A stretch of DNA of 6,591 bases, taken from NCBI GenBank assembly GCA_004376385.1, contig SOJY01000025.1, positions 1 through 6,591 on the forward strand, read 5' to 3'. Positions 1-5,360 of this stretch are shown in pieces (the stretch's first letter is position 1; every line of letters begins with the position of its first letter). The position numbers and the translations under genes are program-made. The notes beneath the pieces were generated by a model that was not told where the DNA came from, ran no database searches, and worked only from the letters and a program-made list of their open reading frames with translations. The DNA is from Candidatus Bathyarchaeum sp. GTDB taxonomy: Archaea > Thermoproteota > Bathyarchaeia > Bathyarchaeales > Bathyarchaeaceae.

Positions 1-420
1 GAGGAGTATACAGGCAGGTACGTTTTTGAGGAGATTTCTTGGGCAAAACGTAACCGGATCATCCAGAAGTATACGCGGTATCATCCTGTGTCTGGTCAGG
101 TCGTGAAGAGTGATTATGTTGCGATTCAAGCGGAGACTGTTTGGGCGAGCCTCAAGGAGCAGCCAGCAAACCAGCCGATAAGTCTGGAAAGGTTGCTTAG
201 TGAAGAAGATGGTGTGTCGTTTGAGCTTGGCGAATTGTTCAGCCAAGCTGTCAACAGGCTTTGTAGCGTCACGGTTGAGGAGACCCGTTTTTTATCAGAG
301 CAATCAGACGAGGCAAGCCCCATCAGTCAGTCACAAGGTTTAGGCTCTGCAAAGAATTCGGGTTCACCCCAAACCAGCTCGATAGGCAGCCAGCCAAAAC
401 CATCCAGGAGTTCATCCTGA
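1..420 (+). CDS. Tail assembly chaperone, zero-frame (gpG-like) product, 5' partial
   Basis: The reading frame is open from the first base, so the start lies upstream; 139 residues are visible. In long-tailed phages this protein coats the tape measure and brings in tail-tube subunits during tail assembly, and is not kept in the virion. The assignment rests on the pattern of the visible part: an aromatic FEEISWAKRNRI segment (residues 10-20), a middle stretch of short helices, and an acidic LLSEEDGVSFELGELFSQAVNRL block (about 65-87) followed by VEETRFL. This resembles the N-terminal half of tail chaperones, and the gene sits just upstream of tail genes including a tape measure. The last 30 or so residues are a low-complexity Ser/Gln/Pro tail, probably because the alternative frame is the one under selection there. 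The family call is by pattern and position, not by database search. Confidence 0.68.
   Translation, partial: EEYTGRYVFEEISWAKRNRIIQKYTRYHPVSGQVVKSDYVAIQAETVWASLKEQPANQPISLERLLSEEDGVSFELGELFSQAVNRLCSVTVEETRFLSEQSDEASPISQSQGLGSAKNSGSPQTSSIGSQPKPSRSSS
288..294 (+). promoter_or_regulatory. Candidate -1 ribosomal frameshift site (T TTT TTA)
   Basis: The heptamer TTTTTTA is in exact X XXY YYZ register with the zero frame: codons CGT (286), TTT (289), TTA (292). U UUU UUA is an established efficient -1 slippery sequence, the same heptamer as in HIV-1 gag-pol. It lies 10 bases after the -1 frame becomes open (stop TGA at 276-278) and well before the zero-frame stop at 418-420, so slippage gives a continuous fusion. 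A weak possible stimulator is a 6-bp stem, CAGAGC (296-301) with GCTCTG (344-349). It starts closer to the heptamer than usual and has a long loop, so I put little weight on it. Confidence 0.68.
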
Positions 421-497
421 TTCTTAACGAGTTAGATCGTCAAGCAGAGGAACAAAAACAGAAAATGGAGAAGAAGGGAAAGTGGCGATCGAAATAA
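294..497 (+). CDS. Tail assembly chaperone, -1 frame extension (gpT-like part of a G-T fusion)
   Basis: From 279 onward the -1 frame is open up to a TAA at 495-497. If ribosomes slip at 288-294, the first new codon is ATC at 294 and 67 residues are added to the 98 visible zero-frame residues. The added part looks like genuine protein: LCKEFGFTPNQLDRQPAKTI followed by a charged amphipathic helix rich in Glu, Gln and Lys. The zero frame over the same bases gives only Ser/Gln/Pro low-complexity sequence. The -1 frame has no ATG, GTG or TTG between its opening at 279 and an ATG at 465, so it cannot be started independently in any useful length. It also fills the otherwise empty 421-481 stretch and overlaps the next gene's GTG by 16 bases. 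This matches the lambda G/G-T arrangement. The alternative is a real or assembly-derived indel in a once continuous gene. Confidence 0.7.
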   Translation: MRAIRRGKPHQSVTRFRLCKEFGFTPNQLDRQPAKTIQEFILILNELDRQAEEQKQKMEKKGKWRSK

Positions 498-850
498 CCT
501 ACGACGTAACGGGCACTGAAGAATTCAAGGCTGCTATGGAGCAGTTTGATTCTGGTATGCAACAGCAGGTGCATGAGCAGTTGAGAAAATGGGCTGCAGA
601 CGTTAAGGTGTCTGCTATGCAGCGGGTTCCCGTTAAAACTGGGCATTTGCGACGGTCAATATACGCTAAGGTTGGTGAGTGGGTTGCTGAGGTTGGCGCA
701 GACGCTGTTTATGCGATGGCTGTGGAGTTGGGGACTCGTTACATGAGGGCTCGTCCGTTCCTTTTTTCTGCATTTCAAGAAAGTTTGCCTCAGTTGGAAG
801 CCATAATCGGCGAAGCCATTGAAACTGCAAAACGGGAGGCAGGTTTGTGA
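482..850 (+). CDS. HK97-gp10-like tail completion / head-tail joining protein
   Basis: This 122-residue protein has the features of the HK97 gp10 family: an N-terminal beta strand plus Gly (EITYDVTGTEEF, residues 4-15), a long helix (about 16-48), then the hallmark RVPVKTGHLRRSI (48-60), a strand pair WVAEVGADAVYAMAVELGTRY (67-87) and the RPFLFSAF end motif (91-98). Such proteins terminate the tail tube or join it to the head. Length is normal for the family. The GTG start is chosen because it keeps the conserved first strand; the in-frame ATG at 536 would lose it. A GGAG at 467-470 lies 11 bases upstream. It overlaps the end of the frameshifted chaperone by 16 bases and the next gene by 4 (GTGA). 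Its place between chaperone and tape measure is unusual, as gp10-like genes normally precede the major tail protein. Confidence 0.82.
   Translation: MAIEITYDVTGTEEFKAAMEQFDSGMQQQVHEQLRKWAADVKVSAMQRVPVKTGHLRRSIYAKVGEWVAEVGADAVYAMAVELGTRYMRARPFLFSAFQESLPQLEAIIGEAIETAKREAGL
835..839 (+). promoter_or_regulatory. Shine-Dalgarno GGAGG for the tape-measure-like gene
   Basis: GGAGG ends 7 bases before the GTG at 847. The strong match supports the GTG start, which would otherwise be doubtful because it overlaps the upstream TGA within a GTGA tetramer. Confidence 0.7.
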
Positions 851-1392
851 GTTTCCGCGAAATAGCAGTTACGGTAAGGGCTGTTAACCGCGCAAGCAAC
901 GAATTCTCGAGAATTCAAACGGATGCTGAAGCGTTAACTGTGAGAATCAAAAGTTTAGGCTCCGCAGTTGCTGGTTTAGGAGCAGCGGGTTTAGCTGTTG
1001 GCTATGTTGCTGGTCAGTTTGGTTTGCTGAATATTGAGCAGGCTCGAGTTTTCAACAGTGCAATGATGGTTGTCACGGTTATGGGCACGTTTATGCGAAC
1101 TAGCATAGGCGTGGCTGTTGCCCAGAAGGTCTATGCTGCTTCATGTTGGATAGCAACGGCTGCCCAGAACGCGTTGAACATCAGTTACGCCACGTTCTTG
1201 GCTTTAACTGGTGAGGGTGTGGCTGTGATTGTTGCTGCTGGCTCTGCTATGTGGCAGTTTGCGTCTCAGATGGATGCTGCAACTGCTTCTGTGCGGGACT
1301 ATAATGCTGCGTGGGCTGAAACTTCCGGTTATGGACGAAACGTACGCCGTTCTGGAGACGAGGAAGCGTTCAGGAGAAGGGGCGTCGAATGA
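847..1392 (+). CDS. Short tail tape-measure-like protein
   Basis: Tape measure proteins set tail length and pass into the tail lumen. Only 181 residues are encoded, far below the usual several hundred or more. The start IAVTVRAVNRASNEFSRIQT (residues 6-25) is typical of tape measures (a strand, then an 'AxNxASxxF' helix). It is followed by an Ala/Gly/Val-rich, partly hydrophobic helical middle with apolar stretches near 37-59, 86-108 and 112-136, and a short charged tail ending RRRGVE. The GTG start overlaps the previous stop (GTGA) and has a GGAGG 7 bases upstream. The stop overlaps the next ATG (ATGA, 1389-1392). Position between a gp10-like gene and a hub gene supports the role. Alternatives are a truncated tape measure or one membrane-inserting segment of a split tape measure; no continuation is evident in another frame. 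Confidence 0.62.
   Translation: MSFREIAVTVRAVNRASNEFSRIQTDAEALTVRIKSLGSAVAGLGAAGLAVGYVAGQFGLLNIEQARVFNSAMMVVTVMGTFMRTSIGVAVAQKVYAASCWIATAAQNALNISYATFLALTGEGVAVIVAAGSAMWQFASQMDAATASVRDYNAAWAETSGYGRNVRRSGDEEAFRRRGVE
901..916. repeat. Perfect 16-bp palindrome
   Basis: GAATTCTCGAGAATTC is its own reverse complement over all 16 bases and contains two GAATTC sites around CTCGAG. It lies inside the tape-measure-like gene, encoding part of the N-terminal NEFSRIQ segment, so it may be a coincidence of coding. Confidence 0.5.
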
Positions 1393-3047
1393 GCGTAGGC
1401 TTGCCTGTTGTTGCCTTGGTTTTTGGTTCGGTTACTCCGCCTCAGGGCGACGTTTTGGATTTGATTGTTCATTTGGGTTGTACTAATGAGGTTTCGAGTT
1501 TTTCGTGTCTTCTGCAGAATTTTGACAAGAAATACACTGAGACGTATCCGATCAGTGTGGGCGTTAACGGTAGCTTGAGTATTGGAAGAGGAGCAAACTG
1601 TCCCCTGATCGCGACTATTAGAGTTGAGGATGTTACGTGCGAGTCTTCATCTATTGAGAATTATTTGCGGGTTAAGGGGCGTTGCTGGGGCGAGAAGCTC
1701 TTCAGGCGGGTAATAACAAAAAGGTATGAGAACCAGAAGGGCGAAGCAATCGTCAAAGATTTGATTGACTACTATGTGGGTCTTAGTCACGTTCGAGACT
1801 CAACAGAGTTGATAGAAGACACGGACACAACCTATACCCTGCTGGAGTATGAGAATACGCCAGTTTTTGATGTCCTAAAATATGTTGCATCTTCAGCAGA
1901 CAAGAACGGAGCAGTCGGTTTTGATTTCCGAGTTGAGCCCGACGCAAAATTCGCATTCTTCCCTAAAAACAGTAAAACCAGCCCCGTCAGCCTTTCTGAT
2001 TTGATAGAGTCAAGCGAGTATCGGCGGGACATTCATCGGATACGAAACAGAATCATGACCTACGGCGCCAGAGAGAAACCTTACCCCTTGGACGTTGATG
2101 GGCAGCCATGGAGTGATTCATTCACAGAAGACCTGACTCAAGTAGAATATTGGCTTGAACATGCCCTTGGAAAATGGGAGCCCATAACCGGAAACACGAC
2201 TATGAGCATAGAAACATCCAACGTATTTCAGGGGTCAAACTGTGTCAAAGCAACCTGCACCGCTTACATGTATTACGTCTCTTTTTGGTGGGTGGTTCCT
2301 GATAATTACGTGAACACAAGCCAGTATCCAGCCCTAATTTTTGCCATAAAAGCAGACAACAGTCACACGTTGAATCATTCGATCGAACTTCACGACGGCA
2401 CTGGCGACGACAACGTTGTCTGGAGAGGCTTCACGATCCCAAAAGCGGGAGAATGGCAAATAATCAAACTTGAGATAGGAAAAAACCACATCGACGAGTG
2501 GACAGAAAGCAGTTTCAACATCAGCGATTTCCGTTGGGACCTCATACGGGGCGTCAGATTTATTGTCAACCAAAAATCTGGACAATTTGGAGATGTTTGG
2601 GTTGACATTTTCCATTTTGGAAAAGGACGCTGGAACGCAAGACGACCATTAGAAGCGCAGGAGCCTACGAGCAGCCAAACAGCGTATGGTGTGCGTGAAC
2701 TGGTGGAAGTGGATGAAGAGCTTCACAGCGACAACGAATGTGACCTTCGGGCTAAGGCTTTGCTGGCGCATCTGGAGAACTCCGCTGAGTCGATAACGAT
2801 ACGAAGCACAGTCATAGACTACGGTACAAACACGCTATTGCCGGGAGACAAAATTCACATTACTCTTCCTAACGAAAACGTTGACACCGACTACCGCATC
2901 ATAAGCACAGAATACAGAGTAAACGCGGCAACTCAGACTCTTGAGGTTGTTTTGGAGCTTGGAAAAGAAACGCCCTTGCTCGCTGATTACTTGTACACTC
3001 TGCGAAGTAAAAGCGATTCTTTGTCACGCTACAAAAGAGGACAATAA
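1389..3047 (+). CDS. Baseplate hub / tail-tip protein with inserted carbohydrate-binding-like domain
   Basis: This 552-residue protein follows the tape measure, where siphoviruses encode tail-tip hub proteins. Residues 1-240 and about 419-530 have the look of a split phage hub fold: beta-rich N-terminus, a segment near 94-135 (LRVKGRCWGEKLFRR... AIVKDLIDYYVG), a HRIRNRIMTYGA strand (216-227), then after the insertion DLRAKALLAHLENSAESITI (452-471) and a TLLPGDKIHITL turn (482-493) ending in TLEVVLELG. Residues about 241-418 interrupt this fold with a Trp/Tyr-rich beta-sandwich-like stretch (FWWVVPDNY at 299-307, GEWQIIKLEIG at 354-364, DVWVDIFHFGKGRW at 402-415), similar in style to carbohydrate-binding modules. 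I infer the insert binds host surface glycans or S-layer. ATG overlaps the previous stop (ATGA); AGGAG lies at 1372-1376. Base composition shifts within the gene. No separate Dit or fibre gene follows. The fold assignment is by pattern only. Confidence 0.66.
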   Translation: MSVGLPVVALVFGSVTPPQGDVLDLIVHLGCTNEVSSFSCLLQNFDKKYTETYPISVGVNGSLSIGRGANCPLIATIRVEDVTCESSSIENYLRVKGRCWGEKLFRRVITKRYENQKGEAIVKDLIDYYVGLSHVRDSTELIEDTDTTYTLLEYENTPVFDVLKYVASSADKNGAVGFDFRVEPDAKFAFFPKNSKTSPVSLSDLIESSEYRRDIHRIRNRIMTYGAREKPYPLDVDGQPWSDSFTEDLTQVEYWLEHALGKWEPITGNTTMSIETSNVFQGSNCVKATCTAYMYYVSFWWVVPDNYVNTSQYPALIFAIKADNSHTLNHSIELHDGTGDDNVVWRGFTIPKAGEWQIIKLEIGKNHIDEWTESSFNISDFRWDLIRGVRFIVNQKSGQFGDVWVDIFHFGKGRWNARRPLEAQEPTSSQTAYGVRELVEVDEELHSDNECDLRAKALLAHLENSAESITIRSTVIDYGTNTLLPGDKIHITLPNENVDTDYRIISTEYRVNAATQTLEVVLELGKETPLLADYLYTLRSKSDSLSRYKRGQ

Positions 3048-3048
3048 A

Positions 3049-3456
3049 ATGAAGCCAGAAGAACAGAAACAAATCAAAAAACTAAGGTTCGGAGACCTAG
3101 TTCGAGTCTACTGGCTAGACGCAAGCGAAGCCATGGGCAGAACAGGAGAAGGAGGAGAACCACACTTTGACACTCCCGTAGCCAGCATCGGACACTACGT
3201 TGGAGTCAAAGGAAAACGGGCACAACATCTGATTCTGCTAAAAGACATCTTCCAAATCACCGAAAAAACCTACGATTTAGTGTATAACTGCATCCCAGTG
3301 GGCATGATCGAAAAAGTCAATGTTCGAAGAAGACAAGACTTGGAAACAAAATTCCACGAAATCATCAAGAAAAACCTGATGAAAATCAAAACCAAAAGCG
3401 GACGCTTCGTCAAAGTCAAATGCAGGTGGAGAAAACATGAAAGAACGAATCTCTAA
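3049..3456 (+). CDS. Small conserved-looking protein with a beta-barrel-like core, unknown function
   Basis: I do not recognise a named family. The 135-residue protein has a charged helical start (1-11), then a beta-rich core: FGDLVRVYWLDAS (14-26), a glycine-rich turn (about 28-37), DTPVASIGHYVGVKGKRAQH (41-60), LILLKDIFQI (61-70) and CIPVGMIEKVNVRRR (81-95). It ends in a strongly basic tail with 11 Lys/Arg between 113 and 133. The core suggests an SH3- or Sm-like small barrel and the tail could bind nucleic acid; both are inference. The ATG at 3049 is 1 base after the hub stop with GAGG at 3037-3040 upstream. The open frame extends further upstream to 2941, but that part is the hub gene in another frame. 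The 3' end overlaps the next gene by 20 bases. Confidence 0.7.
   Translation: MKPEEQKQIKKLRFGDLVRVYWLDASEAMGRTGEGGEPHFDTPVASIGHYVGVKGKRAQHLILLKDIFQITEKTYDLVYNCIPVGMIEKVNVRRRQDLETKFHEIIKKNLMKIKTKSGRFVKVKCRWRKHERTNL
3425..3431 (+). promoter_or_regulatory. Shine-Dalgarno GGTGGAG for the two-helix membrane protein
   Basis: AGGTGGAG (from 3424) ends 5 bases before the ATG at 3437 and lies inside the preceding gene. It contains both AGGTG and GGAG matches to the archaeal 16S 3' end and fixes the start of the overlapping gene. Confidence 0.6.
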
Positions 3457-3691
3457 ACTGTTAACAAAAAAGGTTCTAGTGAAATCTGGCGAAAAAATAA
3501 AACGGGTTGAGATTCCGCCAAGCCAAACCCTAGTTTACGGAGTCCTAATAGCCATCGTAACCTTGGTCCTGTTAACTGCCCTAGAGATTGCGCACATGTC
3601 TTTTCTAGGCAAATTTAACGGCGAAATCTTTGCAACCATCACGTTAGTTGTGGGAACGCTTCTGGGAACATTTTTTGGACAAAAGGTGTGA
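3437..3691 (+). CDS. Two-transmembrane-segment small protein, holin candidate
   Basis: The 84-residue product has a basic cytoplasmic-type N-terminus (nine Lys/Arg in the first 23), then two hydrophobic segments at about 31-49 (TLVYGVLIAIVTLVLLTAL) and 62-81, joined by a short loop with His, Lys and Glu. Both ends are predicted inside. Size, two-helix topology and location between tail and packaging genes fit a small viral holin or similar membrane protein, but no lysis enzyme is visible next to it, so this is a topology-based guess. It starts within the preceding gene (20-base overlap) behind a good ribosome binding site and stops 6 bases before the next start. Confidence 0.65.
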   Translation: MKERISKLLTKKVLVKSGEKIKRVEIPPSQTLVYGVLIAIVTLVLLTALEIAHMSFLGKFNGEIFATITLVVGTLLGTFFGQKV

Positions 3692-3693
3692 TC
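3685..3693 (+). promoter_or_regulatory. Shine-Dalgarno GGTGTGATC deciding a TTG start
   Basis: The stretch holds AGGTG (3684-3688) and GTGATC (3688-3693), each matching the complement of the archaeal 16S rRNA 3' end. The latter ends 4 bases before the TTG at 3698, which supports that weak start codon. Confidence 0.55.
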
Positions 3694-3697
3694 ATAT

Positions 3698-4033
3698 TTG
3701 AAGACTAATAACAGAGCATTGTTGAAAACAACCTTTTTTCAGAAAATCAGGAGAACAACAAAAAAGTTCAATTTTAGCACTCAGGAGATTCGTGCAGAAC
3801 TGATTCTAGACTTGAAGGTTCTCGCCGAGATGGCACATGAACAGGCAACCAAAATCAAGGAGCGGGGCAGACCAACCAAGCAACAACAAAAGTGGGCACA
3901 TTTGGCAGCGTACATCAGCCGAAGCATCAACATAATCGCCAAAGAGTACGACACAGGCAAAATCAAAGAAAAACTCGAAGAATTAAGGAAGCTAGTCAAT
4001 GAGGAACTTGGAGAAGCAAACCCAACAGCTTGA
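3698..4033 (+). CDS. Small helical protein in the terminase small-subunit position
   Basis: The 111-residue protein is almost entirely helical and basic at its start (KTTFFQKIRRTTKKF, residues 10-24), with a central helix pair (about 30-54 and 61-84) separated by KERGRPTKQQQ (54-64) and a charged helix at the end (86-105). Its gene directly precedes and overlaps the large terminase by 35 bases, the classic location of the small terminase subunit, which recognises viral DNA and hands it to the motor. I see no certain helix-turn-helix, so this is a positional assignment. Start is TTG at 3698, supported by a well-placed ribosome binding site; no ATG lies near the beginning of the frame. An unrelated small DNA-binding protein is the alternative. 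Confidence 0.6.
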   Translation: MKTNNRALLKTTFFQKIRRTTKKFNFSTQEIRAELILDLKVLAEMAHEQATKIKERGRPTKQQQKWAHLAAYISRSINIIAKEYDTGKIKEKLEELRKLVNEELGEANPTA

Positions 4034-5360
4034 GCAGCAAATCAAGCAGAAACTTCAAAAGAAAAAACTAAAGTTCCAAGAGAATCCCCTAGACTTTTTC
4101 GAGCAGACTCTCGGATTCAAACCAACAGACTACCAAAAACAGTTAACCAACTTTTTTGTAGAAAAACAGTTTGTTGCAGCCCGATGGTGCCGACAAAGCG
4201 GCAAAAGCCACATAGTAGCCGCTCTACTGCTCCACTATGCTCTAATTCGACCCAAAACGTCCATCGGCGTTGTAGGACCAAGCTATCGGCAAGCCAAACT
4301 GATCATACGAAAAATAACCGCTTTCCTCAGATATTTGCCCAAAAGTTCCTATCTGAAAGCACGAAAAACAATCATTTACTTCTCTAACGACAGCGTCATA
4401 GAATGTTTCCCAAACAACCCCGACACAATCCGAGGACCCACCCTACATCTTGTCTACTGGGACGAAATGAACTTCACAGCCAACGACGAAGAAATGTACG
4501 ATGCTATCCTCTTCACTTTGGGAACTACAAACGGCAAATTCGTTTGCTCCAGCACTCCATGGAGCACAGACCACCTGTTCTACAGAATCTTCAACCACCC
4601 AGACTACAGCGACTTCGCCAAATCCCACATCACCTGGAAAGACGCAACAGAACCAGACGGTCCCCTGAAAAAGCAGATTCTCGAAAAAATACGAAGACAA
4701 CTGAAAAGCGACCCGTGGCGCTGGCACCGAGAAATGGAAGCAGAATGGGCAGAAGACGAAAGCCGCTACTTCCCGCAGGAACTAATCACAAAATGCATCA
4801 ACGGCACCCTAACTTACTCCAGTTTCATAGACAGACTCTCAGGAAGATTCTGCGTCGGCGTGGATTTGGGAAAGAAACGTGACCACAGCGCAGTTGCAGT
4901 CGTACAACTTCTAAACAATGGTCAGGTTCGTTTAATTCATTTGCACCGATTCAAGCTTGGCACTCCATACGCCAGCGTCATCGGATACATAAAAGCCCTG
5001 ACCGACCGGTACCTGACAGTGGAAGCAATCTATGTTGATCAGACGGGGATAGGCGAATACGTCACAGAAGACATGACCACAGTCGTCTCTAACACCCGAG
5101 GCGTTGTTTTGACTTCCAGACGAAAAGAAGAGGTGCTAAGTCACCTGCGGGAGCTAATGCAGACATGCAAAGTGTCTATGCCTTATGACAGCCAGTTAAT
5201 CGCCGAGATTCACTGCGAAAAATATGAACTCACAAAAGATGGACACACAAAATTCAGCCATCCCGAAGGAACCCACGACGACAGACTCTGGGCACTAGCC
5301 CTAGCCTGCATGTCAACAAGAAAAACCGAAGCCCCATCAAGGCTAATCAGAGCGTGGTAA
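3999..5360 (+). CDS. terL: Terminase large subunit (DNA packaging ATPase/nuclease)
   Basis: The 453-residue protein powers DNA translocation into procapsids and cuts the concatemer. The N-terminal ATPase shows a coiled, Lys/Gln-rich lead (1-27), the adenine-binding YQKQL (45-49), a Walker A-like RWCRQSGKS (62-70), Walker B LVYWDEM (151-157; D155, E156) and the coupling motif CSSTPW (183-188). The C-terminal RNase H-like nuclease has the expected acidic residues: D289 in GVDLGK, D347 in YVDQTGIG and D427/D428 in HDDRLWALAL. All motifs are intact and length is normal, so it is probably functional. The ATG is forced: an in-frame TAG lies at 3993. AAGGA at 3985-3989 is its ribosome binding site. 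It overlaps the upstream small gene by 35 bases and the downstream ABC-GNAT gene by 7. Packaging genes placed after tail genes suggest a circular or permuted map. Confidence 0.95.
   Translation: MRNLEKQTQQLEQQIKQKLQKKKLKFQENPLDFFEQTLGFKPTDYQKQLTNFFVEKQFVAARWCRQSGKSHIVAALLLHYALIRPKTSIGVVGPSYRQAKLIIRKITAFLRYLPKSSYLKARKTIIYFSNDSVIECFPNNPDTIRGPTLHLVYWDEMNFTANDEEMYDAILFTLGTTNGKFVCSSTPWSTDHLFYRIFNHPDYSDFAKSHITWKDATEPDGPLKKQILEKIRRQLKSDPWRWHREMEAEWAEDESRYFPQELITKCINGTLTYSSFIDRLSGRFCVGVDLGKKRDHSAVAVVQLLNNGQVRLIHLHRFKLGTPYASVIGYIKALTDRYLTVEAIYVDQTGIGEYVTEDMTTVVSNTRGVVLTSRRKEEVLSHLRELMQTCKVSMPYDSQLIAEIHCEKYELTKDGHTKFSHPEGTHDDRLWALALACMSTRKTEAPSRLIRAW

Noticed and set aside
126..323. Minus-strand open frame opposite the tail chaperone
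   Set aside because: Antisense shadow of a well-supported + strand gene, low-complexity Ser/Leu content and no sign of its own ribosome binding site.
294..497. Sequencing or assembly indel as the explanation of the chaperone frame change
   Set aside because: Not excluded, but the in-register canonical slippery heptamer, the correct gene family and the neat overlap with the next start all favour a programmed frameshift.
1229..1486. Open frame across the tape-measure/hub junction, considered as a frameshifted tape-measure extension
   Set aside because: Its translation is a Leu/Cys-rich shadow of GCT/TGC-type codons; the ATGA junction in the proper frames is clean and no slippery site is evident.
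2941..3048. Upstream extension of the small barrel-like gene, giving a 171-residue product
   Set aside because: This part overlaps the conserved C-terminal end of the hub protein in another frame, is Cys/Leu-rich and unlike the rest, while the ATG at 3049 has a good ribosome binding site and follows the hub stop directly.
4403..4882. 159-residue + strand open frame inside the terminase gene
   Set aside because: It lies wholly within terL, whose frame holds all catalytic motifs; the alternative product is Arg/Pro/His-rich noise.
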